From Pelagicoccus sp. SDUM812003 (GTDB lineage Bacteria > Verrucomicrobiota > Verrucomicrobiia > Opitutales > Opitutaceae), in contig NZ_JARXHY010000001.1 in the NCBI RefSeq assembly GCF_031127815.1, positions 310,001-374,000 on the forward strand: 64,000 bases of DNA. Direction: 5' to 3'. Each line of letters starts with the position of its first letter. Position 1 is the stretch's first letter. The notes under the pieces were generated by a model. It worked only from the letters and a program-made list of their open reading frames with translations. It did no database searches and was not told where the DNA came from. Made by a program: the position numbers and the translations under genes. This document shows positions 35,071 to 45,237 of the stretch, one piece after another.

Positions 35071-36327
35071 TTACGCGAACAGGATGGAGACCTTTTTCAG
35101 AGCCGCGACGAGAGCATCCACATCCGCGGGGGTGTTGTAGAGCGAGAAGGATGCTCGAGCTGTGGCGGGGACGCCGAGCCGATGCATGAGCGGCTCGCAG
35201 CAATGGTGTCCGGTGCGGATGGCTACCCCCTCCGTGTCGAGCACGGTCCCGATGTCGTGGGGATGGGCCTCGCCCATGGTGAAGGAGATGGCGCCCGAGC
35301 GGACTTTTGGATGGCCGATGATTCGCACCCCTGGGATTTCGGAGAGGCGAGCGACGGCGTGTTCCACCAGGTCCGTTTCGTAGGCGTGAATGGTTTCGAG
35401 TCCGACTGCCGAAAGGTAGTCGATGGCCACGCCCAGCCCGATGGCCCCTTCGATATGCGGGGTTCCCGCCTCGAAGCGGGAAGGCGGCTCCTTGAAGGTG
35501 GTGCCCTCGAAGGATACGTGCGAGATCATGTCTCCGCCGCCTTGGTACGGGCGCATGGCGGCTAGTCGCTCGGCCTTCCCATAGAGAGCGCCGATACCGG
35601 TGGGCCCGTAAACCTTGTGGCCGGAAAAAATGAGGAAATCGCAGCCCAAGGCCTGCAGGTCGACTGGCTGATGCTGCACGGCTTGGGCGGCGTCAACCAA
35701 TGTCGGGACGCCCAGAGCTTTCGCTTTGTTCAGCAAGGGCTGGATGTCGTTCACGGTGCCGATGGCGTTGGAGACCCAGACGATGCTGAAAAATTTGGTA
35801 CGCTCGGTGAGCAGCTCGTCGATGTTGGAGAGGTCTAGATCGGCGTCGTCGGTGACGGGTATAACCTTCAAGGTGGCGCCGACGCGTTCGCAAAGCAGCT
35901 GCCAGGGCACGATGTTGGCGTGGTGTTCCATGGCGGAGATGAGGATCTCGTCCCCTTTTTTCAGCATGGGCTCCACGAAGGAGTGGGCGACCAGATTTAC
36001 GGACTCGGTGGCCCCGCGGGTGAAAACGATTTCGGAATCGCTCTCCGCGTTGAGGAAGCGGGCGATTTTGCCGCGAGCGTTTTCGTAGGCTCCGGTGGCC
36101 TCGGTGGAGAGCAGGTGCACCCCTCGGTGGATGTTTGCGTTCTCCTGCGAGTAGTAGCGGGTGATGGCGTCGATGACCTGTTGCGGCTTCTGGGTCGATG
36201 CGGCGTTGTCCAGGTAGACGAGCGGCTTTCCGTGCACCTGTCGCTGCAGGATCGGAAAGTCGCTTCGGACCGACTGCAAGGCGTCCGGAATAGCGGGAGG
36301 CGTGATCTGTTTGGCTGCGTTTGACAT
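35071..36327 (-). CDS. sufS: Cysteine desulfurase SufS
   Basis: The 418-residue class V PLP enzyme has the blocks VYLDNAASTQKP, EHHANIVPWQLL, DAAQAVQH, and the PLP-lysine motif FSGHKVYGPTGIGALYG. The catalytic-cysteine region RTGHHCCEPLM has two adjacent cysteines at 376 and 377; the first is at the SufS position. It releases sulfur from cysteine as a persulfide for iron-sulfur cluster assembly, with SufU encoded 31 bp downstream. The short extension of 8-10 residues before VRSDFPILQ is normal. It is divergent from the DEAD-box gene. Confidence 0.95.
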   Translation of the reverse strand: MSNAAKQITPPAIPDALQSVRSDFPILQRQVHGKPLVYLDNAASTQKPQQVIDAITRYYSQENANIHRGVHLLSTEATGAYENARGKIARFLNAESDSEIVFTRGATESVNLVAHSFVEPMLKKGDEILISAMEHHANIVPWQLLCERVGATLKVIPVTDDADLDLSNIDELLTERTKFFSIVWVSNAIGTVNDIQPLLNKAKALGVPTLVDAAQAVQHQPVDLQALGCDFLIFSGHKVYGPTGIGALYGKAERLAAMRPYQGGGDMISHVSFEGTTFKEPPSRFEAGTPHIEGAIGLGVAIDYLSAVGLETIHAYETDLVEHAVARLSEIPGVRIIGHPKVRSGAISFTMGEAHPHDIGTVLDTEGVAIRTGHHCCEPLMHRLGVPATARASFSLYNTPADVDALVAALKKVSILFA

Positions 36328-36486
36328 GGTAGCTTGGTCTTGGAGCTATACCAGTCAACGAGGCGCTGTCCAATAAAATGGCGCTGCCGAAGCGGCCCTG
36401 CTGGGCGTTTTAGGGATACGTTTCGCTGATCATCTTGACGTGACTCGGAACTTGCCTCTCGGGGGAAGGGCTCCCATATAGCCCCA

Positions 36487-37674
36487 ATGCCATTTTCAGG
36501 ACTTGGTCTATCAGACAAAATCAATAGCGCTCTCAGCGACCTTGGCTTCACTCAGCCGACCCCAATTCAGGAGCAGGCGATCCCGTTGATTTTGGAGGGG
36601 CACGACCTCATCGGCTCGGCCCAGACTGGCACTGGCAAGACCGCTGCCTTCGGCCTGCCGATCCTGCAGCGCATTCAGCCGGGTAAACCGTTCCAGTGCC
36701 TGATTCTGGAGCCCACTCGCGAGCTCGCGGCTCAGGTGGAGGAATCGCTCGGCACCTTCGCCAAGCACCTCAACATCGAAATCGGCCTCATCTACGGCGG
36801 CGTGAAGTACGGCGGGCAGCTCGATATGATTAAGCGCGGGGCGGAAATCATCGTCGCCACGCCCGGGCGCTTGCTCGATCACTTGCAGCAGGGAGCCTTG
36901 CAGCTCAAGGACTTGGACTATCTGGTGCTGGACGAGGTGGACCGCATGCTGGACATGGGCTTTTTGCCTGACGTGAAGCGCATCGTGGAACGCTGCAGCA
37001 AGGATCGTCAGACACTGCTCTTCACCGCTACGCTTCCGCCAGCCATCAAGACCCTAACCAACTGGGTGCTCAACAATCCGAAGATCGTGGAGATCGGCCA
37101 GTCGCGTTCCGCAGCGGAAACGGTCAGCCATGCCTTCTACCCGGTGGTGGAGCGCCAGAAGTACAAGCTGCTCATCGAGCTGCTGCAGCGCACCCATTTC
37201 GAAAGCGTGCTCATCTTCTGCCGCACCAAGTTCAACGCGGACATGATCAGCCGCCGCCTGGAGCGATTGAACCACAGCGTCGCCGTGCTGCATTCGGACC
37301 GGACTCAGCGCGAACGCACCGAGGCCCTCAAGGGCTTCAAGGATGGCAAGTTCGAAGTATTGGTAGCGACTGATATCGCGGCTCGCGGCTTGGACATCGC
37401 CGGCGTCACCCATGTGATCAACTACGACGTGCCGCTGCATGCGGAGGACTACGTGCACCGCATCGGCCGCACGGGTCGCGCTTCGAAGGAAGGGGACGCG
37501 TTCACTTTGCTCACCGAGGACGAGGTGAAAAACGCCGCCGCCATCGAGCATTTCATCGGCAAGAAGGTGGAGCGCAAAAAGTTGGACGGGTTCAACTACA
37601 TGTACTCCGCCCTGTTCAACGCCCAGGAGAAGGCGGCAGCGGGCGGGGCTCGCAGTCGGCTGCGCCGCGGATAG
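36487..37674 (+). CDS. DEAD-box RNA helicase (RhlE-like)
   Basis: The 395-residue helicase has all core motifs: Q motif (FTQPTPIQEQAIP), motif I AQTGTGKT, PTRELAAQ, TPGRL, motif II DEVDRMLDMGF, motif III TAT, and in the second domain ILIFCRTK, ATDIAARGLDIAGV and HRIGRTGRA. Motif II reads DEVD, not the classic DEAD, and motif III is TAT, not SAT. The short basic tail fits the RhlE group, which acts in ribosome assembly and mRNA turnover. No cold-shock leader was recognised upstream. It converges on the receiver gene with 55 bp between, where there is only a weak 7-bp hairpin (37706-37727). Confidence 0.92.
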   Translation: MPFSGLGLSDKINSALSDLGFTQPTPIQEQAIPLILEGHDLIGSAQTGTGKTAAFGLPILQRIQPGKPFQCLILEPTRELAAQVEESLGTFAKHLNIEIGLIYGGVKYGGQLDMIKRGAEIIVATPGRLLDHLQQGALQLKDLDYLVLDEVDRMLDMGFLPDVKRIVERCSKDRQTLLFTATLPPAIKTLTNWVLNNPKIVEIGQSRSAAETVSHAFYPVVERQKYKLLIELLQRTHFESVLIFCRTKFNADMISRRLERLNHSVAVLHSDRTQRERTEALKGFKDGKFEVLVATDIAARGLDIAGVTHVINYDVPLHAEDYVHRIGRTGRASKEGDAFTLLTEDEVKNAAAIEHFIGKKVERKKLDGFNYMYSALFNAQEKAAAGGARSRLRRG

Positions 37675-37729
37675 TCGTTCGCGGAAGAACCGGTTTCCTT
37701 TTCGGAAGCTCCTCGGAGGGGGAGCTTGC

Positions 37730-38269
37730 TCAACCGCCGTGGTTGCGGTCGTTCCACTCGCGCAGGATCTTGTAGGACATCTCGTAGATCTCGCTCGGAT
37801 CGAAGGGCTTGTAGAGGATTCGCGCCGGGGTGGAGGGACCAAGTCGATCGACGATCGTATCGTAGGTGTGGTCCGAATAAGCGGTCACGATGATGAAGTT
37901 CATCTGAGGATCGACCTGGCGCAGGTTTTCGATGGTCTCCAGTCCATCCCATCCTGGGGGCATGCGCATGTCGACGTAGGCCAGCGGATAGCGCACGCCC
38001 TTGGCCAGGTGCTTCTTCACCATCTCGAAGGCCTCCTCGCCCTGGAAGGCTGACTGGAGTACGAAATTGCGGATGCGGCGGCGCTGCTTCTTTGGCTGAT
38101 CGTCGAAGAGCATGTCCTCGAGCTCGTCGAGCTTCTGCCCGGCGCTATCGTATTGTTCGGGGCAGAGCACCGCCTTGTAGTCTCGATGGATGGCGTGGTT
38201 GTCGTCGATGAGGAGAATCGAGCGGTTTTGCAGGGAGGCGAGGTCGATGTCGTTTGTCGCGGCTGACAT
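37730..38269 (-). CDS. Receiver-only response regulator
   Basis: The 179-residue protein is a single receiver domain without an output domain. The acidic pocket is ILLIDDNHAIHRDY, the phospho-aspartate is in AYVDMRMPPGWDG, and the switch region is VTAYSDHTYD with the lysine in ILYKPFDPSEI. An insertion of about 40 residues after helix 1 (LDELEDMLFDDQPKKQRRRIRN) is typical of receivers that elsewhere sit at the N-terminus of hybrid PAS/GGDEF proteins; here it stands alone. Partner kinase is unknown. The following minus-strand neighbour is too far for a clear operon. Confidence 0.85.
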   Translation of the reverse strand: MSAATNDIDLASLQNRSILLIDDNHAIHRDYKAVLCPEQYDSAGQKLDELEDMLFDDQPKKQRRRIRNFVLQSAFQGEEAFEMVKKHLAKGVRYPLAYVDMRMPPGWDGLETIENLRQVDPQMNFIIVTAYSDHTYDTIVDRLGPSTPARILYKPFDPSEIYEMSYKILREWNDRNHGG

Positions 38270-38448
38270 GTTTAGGGATCGGAAGACTTTCTAGGGCAAG
38301 CTGAGCGATTCACTTGGGTGGAGGAGCGAGGAGGCTCAGTTCGAGCGCTCGGATCTCGGGCGCTTGATCGAAGGTCGTTTGGGTTGAGGTTGCTGGTGCG
38401 TCAGTTCTTTGGTTGGCGGGGCGACTCGCTATCCATAAGATGAAAATG

Positions 38449-38483
38449 AAGCGGCTTTGCAAATGCTCGCGCCGCTTTTTTTT
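38449..38483 (+). terminator. Terminator-like hairpin
   Basis: A 7-bp stem pairs AAGCGGC (38449-38455) with 38471-38477 around a 15-nt loop and is followed by a T-run on the plus strand. No plus-strand gene ends nearby, so it may mainly block antisense reading of the lipoprotein gene. On the minus strand it is followed by a weaker T-rich tract and may end that gene. Confidence 0.45.
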
Positions 38484-38523
38484 ACAAAATCCGCGCTCGG
38501 CGGTCCTCTCGCGTCGCCGGATT

Positions 38524-39486
38524 CTAGGGCGACTCGCTCAGCGAGGCCCTGCCATCTGGGCTGATCTCGACCGTTACCAGCGACGGCATGGGCGTGTCGT
38601 GGGCGCTGGGGTACTGGGAAAACTGCACGCGCTGCTCCGAGGAGTCGTCCGTTTCCAGCAGCGTGGCGGTTTTCGGATCGAAGCGATGGTGCCGCTTTCG
38701 GTTGACCAGTTCCATCTGGGCGATGGAGATCGCCTCCTGCTCTTGCAAGCCGTCGCTCAGATCGATGCGAGCGAGCGACTCGCGGATGGATTCGAATTCG
38801 GCCAAGGTGAGCCCCCCGTAGCCGCGTCTTCGACTCTGCTCGATGGCCCGAGCGAGGTAGCCGATGGCTCTCCATACATCGTGGTCGGAGGGAATGGTGA
38901 TGGAGGAGCGAATCTTGATGATCTGGCCGTTCACGCCGGCCACGAGCAGGTGTCCGTCCTTTTGGAACAGATCTTCGCCGTAGGTGAAATCCGCGTACAG
39001 AAAGTCGGTGCCGGCAAGCGTCCGGGTGCCGGTCTCGCGCAGCACGAAGTTCGAGTAGATGCGCCTCTTGGTGGCTTTGCGAATATCGTCGATGGCGTTT
39101 TGGAAGCTGTCCTCGATCACTTCGCTATCGATGCCGACGGGGATCACGCTCGCCTGTAGGTCGTAAACGAATACATCCAGCCGAGCGTGGTTGTTGCGGT
39201 AGGAGATGGCCACCCCGAGGCCAGGGGAGCGCTCTTCGAGCAGCACGATGGGCTGGCGAAAGAGCTCGTCGAGAGCTCCGGGAAAGTAGATGCCGGTTTC
39301 GGTGTGGAAGTAAGGGGCCGGGGCTAGCTCCAGATTGGTCTTCGGGTTCGCCACCTTCACCTGGGCGCAGGAGCTTAGTAGGAGGCCGCTCAGGGCGAGC
39401 AGCAGTCTCGCGAGGGCGTTCGGGTTGCGGTTGAGGAGGCCGAAGGACACTTGAAGAGAGGTTGTAGTCAAATAGCGGAGACGCAA
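38524..39486 (-). CDS. Hypothetical lipoprotein
   Basis: Function not recognised. The 320-residue frame has a lipobox LLSSC with cysteine at about residue 40, so the first 25 codons may not be translated; a non-ATG start nearer the hydrophobic stretch ALARLLLALSGLLLSSC is likely. The mature part appears mixed alpha/beta (YFHTETGIYFPGALDELFRQPIVLLEE, LDVFVYDLQASVIPVGIDSE, TDFLYADFTYGEDLFQKDGHLLVAGVNGQI is also visible), then a helical acidic region and a loosely ordered end. The VRIYSNF and DxxYA pattern gives no family match by eye. It follows ureD on the same strand after 231 bp, probably with its own promoter. Confidence 0.7.
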   Translation of the reverse strand: MRLRYLTTTSLQVSFGLLNRNPNALARLLLALSGLLLSSCAQVKVANPKTNLELAPAPYFHTETGIYFPGALDELFRQPIVLLEERSPGLGVAISYRNNHARLDVFVYDLQASVIPVGIDSEVIEDSFQNAIDDIRKATKRRIYSNFVLRETGTRTLAGTDFLYADFTYGEDLFQKDGHLLVAGVNGQIIKIRSSITIPSDHDVWRAIGYLARAIEQSRRRGYGGLTLAEFESIRESLARIDLSDGLQEQEAISIAQMELVNRKRHHRFDPKTATLLETDDSSEQRVQFSQYPSAHDTPMPSLVTVEISPDGRASLSESP

Positions 39487-39717
39487 CTGCCCGCGGCGCT
39501 ATTGGGAGGGGGATGGAGGGTTCATGGCGAGAGGAATGATGTGACAGATTAAGGAGAAACCCTGCGGCTGAATTTGTTCAAAAAGCGACGCAGGTAAATG
39601 GATAAAGTTCGATCGGAGTCCCGGGCGGAGTCGAGCGATCCTTGGGGGGCCAAGTCGGGCCCTGTCTACTTCTTCGTTTCGGAGCGGATTCTGGATGCTG
39701 CCAGTTCGCTGCCAGAG

Positions 39718-40578
39718 CTATTGGCGACGCAGCTTCTGGGCGGGGCGCCCCATTTGCTGGTAGAAGAGCTGGCGTATGCTTTCCACTCTGGCTCGGATGG
39801 CGGGCGAACTGGATGAGAGCAGTTTGACGCTCCATACGGGGCCATGCGCCAGGCGACTCGAGCCGATCAAAGTCTGCTCGTCCTGCATTTCGTAGATCCG
39901 CTGCCACAGCGGGGAGTCGTCCTGCAGGGTTTGCGAGCAGAGCAGAAGCGAAGCGTAGAAGGGGCGCTTGCCGTGGGCGGGCTCGATCCACCCCAGATCC
40001 GTTTGCTGCGATGGGCGGATATGAAACTTCTCGTCCAGCGCGAGCTGACCCTCGTAGCGAAGCTGAAGTCGATTGCGGAAGCTGCGGAAGCCGAACTGCT
40101 CGCCATGGGCCACGCGGCCGGGGGCGATGGTTTCCACGAAAAAGAGCTCCGCTCCGGTGGAGAGATCGATGGAGGTTCGCTGGACGAAGGAGCTTTCCGC
40201 CTGCAGGATGAGCCATTCGGGATTCGACTCCAGAAGGGCTCTGGGCCCGACCCGGAAGCGCTGCTGCCACTGGGCCCCTTCCTGCGCGTCCATTTTGTGG
40301 ATGCGCAGGGAGGATGGGTTGGACAGGACGAGGGCCGCTCCCTCGTCGACGCGGACGTCGAGCTCGACTTCGTCGCCCCCGAGCATGCCAGCGGTGGGGC
40401 ACATCAGGTTCAGGAGCAAGCTGTGGCCGTCCCAATAGGGTTTGCTGATGTGTATGGGCGACTTGAACTCCTTGCGGGCGAATCGGTGCGGCTGGCTGGG
40501 CGCGGCCTCCACGGACAGTCTGAGGTAGCCCGCGACGCGCTGTCGCTTGGGCTGTTCGGTTGGGCTGGCGGCTTGCAA
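39718..40578 (-). CDS. ureD: Urease accessory protein UreD
   Basis: The product is 286 residues if read from a TTG at 40578, just 2 bp after the ureG stop; no ATG lies in a sensible place and the frame further upstream is antisense nonsense across ureG. UreD blocks are visible: HISKPYWDGHSLLLNLMCPTAGML with GGD, LVLSNPSSLRIHKM, ESNPEWLILQAESSF, FFVETIAPGRVAHGEQF and RNRLQLRYEGQLALDEKF. With UreF and UreG it forms the activation complex that opens apo-urease for carbamylation and nickel loading. It is last in the minus-strand order ureABCEFGD. Confidence 0.88.
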   Translation of the reverse strand: MQAASPTEQPKRQRVAGYLRLSVEAAPSQPHRFARKEFKSPIHISKPYWDGHSLLLNLMCPTAGMLGGDEVELDVRVDEGAALVLSNPSSLRIHKMDAQEGAQWQQRFRVGPRALLESNPEWLILQAESSFVQRTSIDLSTGAELFFVETIAPGRVAHGEQFGFRSFRNRLQLRYEGQLALDEKFHIRPSQQTDLGWIEPAHGKRPFYASLLLCSQTLQDDSPLWQRIYEMQDEQTLIGSSRLAHGPVWSVKLLSSSSPAIRARVESIRQLFYQQMGRPAQKLRRQ

Positions 40579-40580
40579 TC

Positions 40581-41201
<621 letters not shown>

Positions 41202-41219
41202 GAAAGAGAAAGGGTTCGC

Positions 41220-41909
41220 TTAGGAAATGAAAAGTCGGGCGAAGGCCCGTTCGTGGCGATCGGAGGCGATGTCGATGGTAGGAAGAAACGCTCCGGCGTA
41301 TTCACGATCTACTGACATGGAATCGTCGATCAAGCTTTGGAGGTTTTCTAGGGCTTGCGTGAGTACGAGCTGGGCGCCTTCCTGACCGATGCGGATGAGC
41401 TTTAGCGAAGCGGCGCAAGGGGCGGCGATCGCTTGATAGGCCCAGGCGGTGAGCGTCGCAGACAACGGCGTTTCCAGATCGACGTTTTCCGCCGCGAAGA
41501 TGCTCAGGTGGTGGGGCGTGATCTGCTTTCGCTCTTGGAGTTCAGCGAGGCGAGCGAAGCGTGGCGTGGGCCGCAGCTTGCTGATGAGGCGCAGTCGCTG
41601 CTTGCCTTGAGAGGCGCTGGCTTGGCGAATCTCTCGGCTCGGCTTAGCGGCTCCGATCTCCTGGTCGAGCTCGCTGAGCAGGGTGAAGTCGTCAGCGAGA
41701 TTCGCATCGTATGCGAATCGCAAATACGGAAGCTCGAAGGTTCGGAGGTTGAGGTGGAGGGAGGTCTCGATGTACTTCAGGAGCGTCGACTGATCGTGGA
41801 CCACGCCTTGGGCGCAGAGTTCTTCCATGCCATAGGAGTGTGCGTAGGACCCGATCGGAAAGAGCGGATCTGTCGTTTGCAGCATCGACTTGAGCCAGGA
41901 TATGTCCAT
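41220..41909 (-). CDS. ureF: Urease accessory protein UreF
   Basis: The 229-residue all-helical protein starts at the ATG at 41909; an earlier in-frame ATG would overlap ureE in a different frame. The start MDISWLKSMLQTTDPLFPIGSYAHSYGMEE holds the UreF signature (PIGSY-HS-GME). The late region AYQAIAAPCAASLKLIRIGQ aligns with the C-terminal helices that bind UreD and UreG. UreF checks fidelity of UreG GTPase during activation of urease. The gene is 37 bp after ureE. Confidence 0.9.
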   Translation of the reverse strand: MDISWLKSMLQTTDPLFPIGSYAHSYGMEELCAQGVVHDQSTLLKYIETSLHLNLRTFELPYLRFAYDANLADDFTLLSELDQEIGAAKPSREIRQASASQGKQRLRLISKLRPTPRFARLAELQERKQITPHHLSIFAAENVDLETPLSATLTAWAYQAIAAPCAASLKLIRIGQEGAQLVLTQALENLQSLIDDSMSVDREYAGAFLPTIDIASDRHERAFARLFIS

Positions 41910-41946
41910 CGGAGGTGAAAGAGGCGCTGAGGCGATCGCCCAGCTC

Positions 41947-42381
41947 CTAGTGATGATGGTGATGCGCTCCGGCGTTGGAGGGCGGTTGGAAAATGGCTCG
42001 TTCTTCGCTGTACGCGATTTCCGCTCGCTCCAGCATCTGCCGCACCGCTGGATCATCCTGAGCCAGGATTGCCTGCGCTTCGAAGGCTGCGGGGAAATGC
42101 ATATTGCCAATCATCCAGCCATACAAGGCGGCCTGTTCGGCGTTTGCGAACGGAACCTTGAGAACCGGCTCCGGCTCTTGCTCGATGAGGTAGACGCTGT
42201 CCTCCGTTTCGAAAAAAGGCGTGGCGTGCGTCAGGGGGTGCGAGAGGTCGAAACCGAAATCGGCGCCGTCGCTGGCGGTGGCCCTGAAGCGGCGCTTGGC
42301 GAGTTTGAGACGATCGATCTTAAGTGGTATTCGTTTTTTGGATTCAGGTATTTCGTGGAAATGGGAGGTGATGAGCTGCAT
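41947..42381 (-). CDS. ureE: Urease nickel chaperone UreE
   Basis: The 144-residue protein has the N-terminal UreE domain (KKRIPLKIDRLKLAKRRFRATASDG) and the peptide-binding/metal region IGNMHFPAAF, with the conserved histidine, followed by a helical segment. It ends in five consecutive histidines (GAHHHHH) before the stop. A C-terminal histidine tail that binds extra nickel is natural in this family. UreE stores nickel and hands it to UreG. The gap to ureC is 94 bp, the largest within the urease operon. Confidence 0.93.
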   Translation of the reverse strand: MQLITSHFHEIPESKKRIPLKIDRLKLAKRRFRATASDGADFGFDLSHPLTHATPFFETEDSVYLIEQEPEPVLKVPFANAEQAALYGWMIGNMHFPAAFEAQAILAQDDPAVRQMLERAEIAYSEERAIFQPPSNAGAHHHHH

Positions 42382-42475
42382 GGGAGTTTCGCTGACGGGA
42401 TAGGCGTATTGCGAGGGGCGTGGCGCCCGCGAGCGACGCTGATCTGATGAGGTGAGCTGTCCGCAGTGGACGCGG

Positions 42476-44209
<1,734 letters not shown>

Positions 44210-44242
44210 GGGGAAGTTTCTGAATGGGTTTGCGAGGTGGGA

Positions 44243-44551
44243 CTAGAGCTTGCCGTTGACGCGGCCGTTCAGGCCGTAGACTTCGCGGGATCCGGCGAGG
44301 GCTACCAGCTCGATCTCCTTGGTGTCGCCCGGCTCGAAGCGGATGGCGGTGCCCGCGGCGATATTGAGACGGAAGCCGCGCGTCGTTTCTCGGTCGAAGG
44401 AAAGGGCGGAGTTCACTTCGTAGAAGTGGAAATGGCTGCCCACCTGAATGGGGCGATCTCCGGTGTTGCTCACCTCTAACGTCCTGGTTTCGAGACCGAC
44501 GTTGGCTTGTAGTGGCTTTCCGGATGCAGGTATGATTTCTCCAGGTATCAT
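44243..44551 (-). CDS. ureB: Urease beta subunit
   Basis: The 102-residue small subunit has the family core [68 protein letters not shown] and [23 protein letters not shown], all in order. It is a structural part of the (alpha-beta-gamma)3 urease. Its start overlaps the ureA stop by 4 bp and ureC follows 33 bp downstream, so the three structural subunits are coupled. Confidence 0.97.
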   Translation of the reverse strand: MIPGEIIPASGKPLQANVGLETRTLEVSNTGDRPIQVGSHFHFYEVNSALSFDRETTRGFRLNIAAGTAIRFEPGDTKEIELVALAGSREVYGLNGRVNGKL

Positions 44552-44850
44552 TGGATCGGATTGTGCACGGTTACGAGTTTGGTGCCGTCGGGAAAGGTTG
44601 CTTCCACCTGGACCTCATGGATCATTTCGGCGACGCCTTCCATGACGTCATCTCTTTTGAGAAGGGTAGCTCCGTAGGCCATCAGTTCGGAAACCGATTT
44701 GCCGTCCCGCGCGCCCTCGAAGATCTCGTATGTGATTATGGATACAGCTTCCGGGTAGTTGAGCTTCAGTCCTCTGGCTTGTCGTCTGCGCGCTAGATCG
44801 GCGGCGACGACGACCATGAGCTTTTCTTGTTCGCGTGGGGAGAGGTGCAT
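44548..44850 (-). CDS. ureA: Urease gamma subunit
   Basis: The 100-residue protein is read from the ATG at 44850; the frame stays open upstream without family sequence. It starts [20 protein letters not shown] and contains [35 protein letters not shown] and the end [21 protein letters not shown], as in UreA across bacteria. It is first in the urease operon. GAGAGGTG-like purine-rich sequence is not placed clearly upstream, but the start fits the family. The operon faces the spacer with the divergent urt promoter. Confidence 0.97.
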   Translation of the reverse strand: MHLSPREQEKLMVVVAADLARRRQARGLKLNYPEAVSIITYEIFEGARDGKSVSELMAYGATLLKRDDVMEGVAEMIHEVQVEATFPDGTKLVTVHNPIQ

Positions 44851-44916
44851 AGTCGAGAAGAGAGTGGCGGTTGTTGATGGCCAGCGTCTTGGGGCGCTCG
44901 GCGAAGGGTCTGAGGA

Positions 44917-44931
44917 GCAGGATCTAGGCCA
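44917..44931 (-). promoter_or_regulatory. Sigma-54-like promoter element of the urease operon
   Basis: On the minus strand the sequence reads TGGC, eight bases, TGCT, with the GG at 44930-44929 and GC at 44918-44917 exactly ten bases apart, the invariant sigma-54 spacing. Start of transcription would be near 44905, giving a leader of about 55 nt to ureA. The match to the wider consensus (TGGCAC-N5-TTGC) is incomplete: CT for AC and CTGC for TTGC. Confidence 0.45.
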
Positions 44932-45055
44932 CGGCCCGGTTTTCAAGCCTCAAGAGATGGCGGGGTCCATTCTGATGTTATGAAACGTTCCGACCCCTTG
45001 GTGGAACCACGCCCGGCAATGCGTCTAAGGGTAGGCATGGAGGCTGAGCCGATGA

Positions 45056-45073
45056 GTGATCTATTTTAATCAC
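45056..45073. promoter_or_regulatory. Dyad in ure-urt spacer, possible activator site
   Basis: GTGAT (45056-45060) and ATCAC (45069-45073) form an 18-bp dyad with an 8-bp AT-rich centre. It lies about 95 bp upstream of the predicted urt start and about 150 bp upstream of the predicted ure start, where an enhancer-binding protein could act on both. It does not match the NtrC or Crp consensus closely. Confidence 0.35.
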
Positions 45074-45134
45074 CCTAGGTTTTCACATGCGAGAAATTCA
45101 TGGAATCGTGTATTTTTTAGCATTTTTTATGAGT

Positions 45135-45150
45135 TGGCCCAACAGATGCT
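45135..45150 (+). promoter_or_regulatory. Sigma-54-like promoter element of the urt operon
   Basis: TTGGCCC, then AACAGA, then TGCT gives TGGC-N8-TGCT with GG (45136-45137) and GC (45148-45149) ten bases apart, as required for sigma-54. Transcription would start near 45161, about 77 nt before urtA. It is the mirror of the element facing ureA. Confidence 0.5.
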
Positions 45151-45237
45151 AGCTGTCCCCAAGCCCCCGTTTTCGTCAGTTCGATGAGCTCAGGGCGAAC
45201 CTCATTACTATTCAACCAACCCTCCTATTGTAAACCT

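Larger units (their letters stand above)
44851..45237. promoter_or_regulatory. Divergent ure-urt control region
   Basis: The 387-bp spacer contains the two sigma-54-like elements and the 45056-45073 dyad listed separately. It also holds a small dyad TGGT-GGA-ACCA at 44999-45009 and an AT-rich stretch at 45100-45130. No ORF with coding character is seen. A frame open upstream of urtA from 45184 is not kept, because the ATG at 45238 directly precedes a proper signal peptide. Confidence 0.6.

Noticed and set aside
41947-41970. His-tag from a cloning vector
   Set aside because: Flanking DNA is continuous with the urease operon, and histidine-rich UreE tails are natural.
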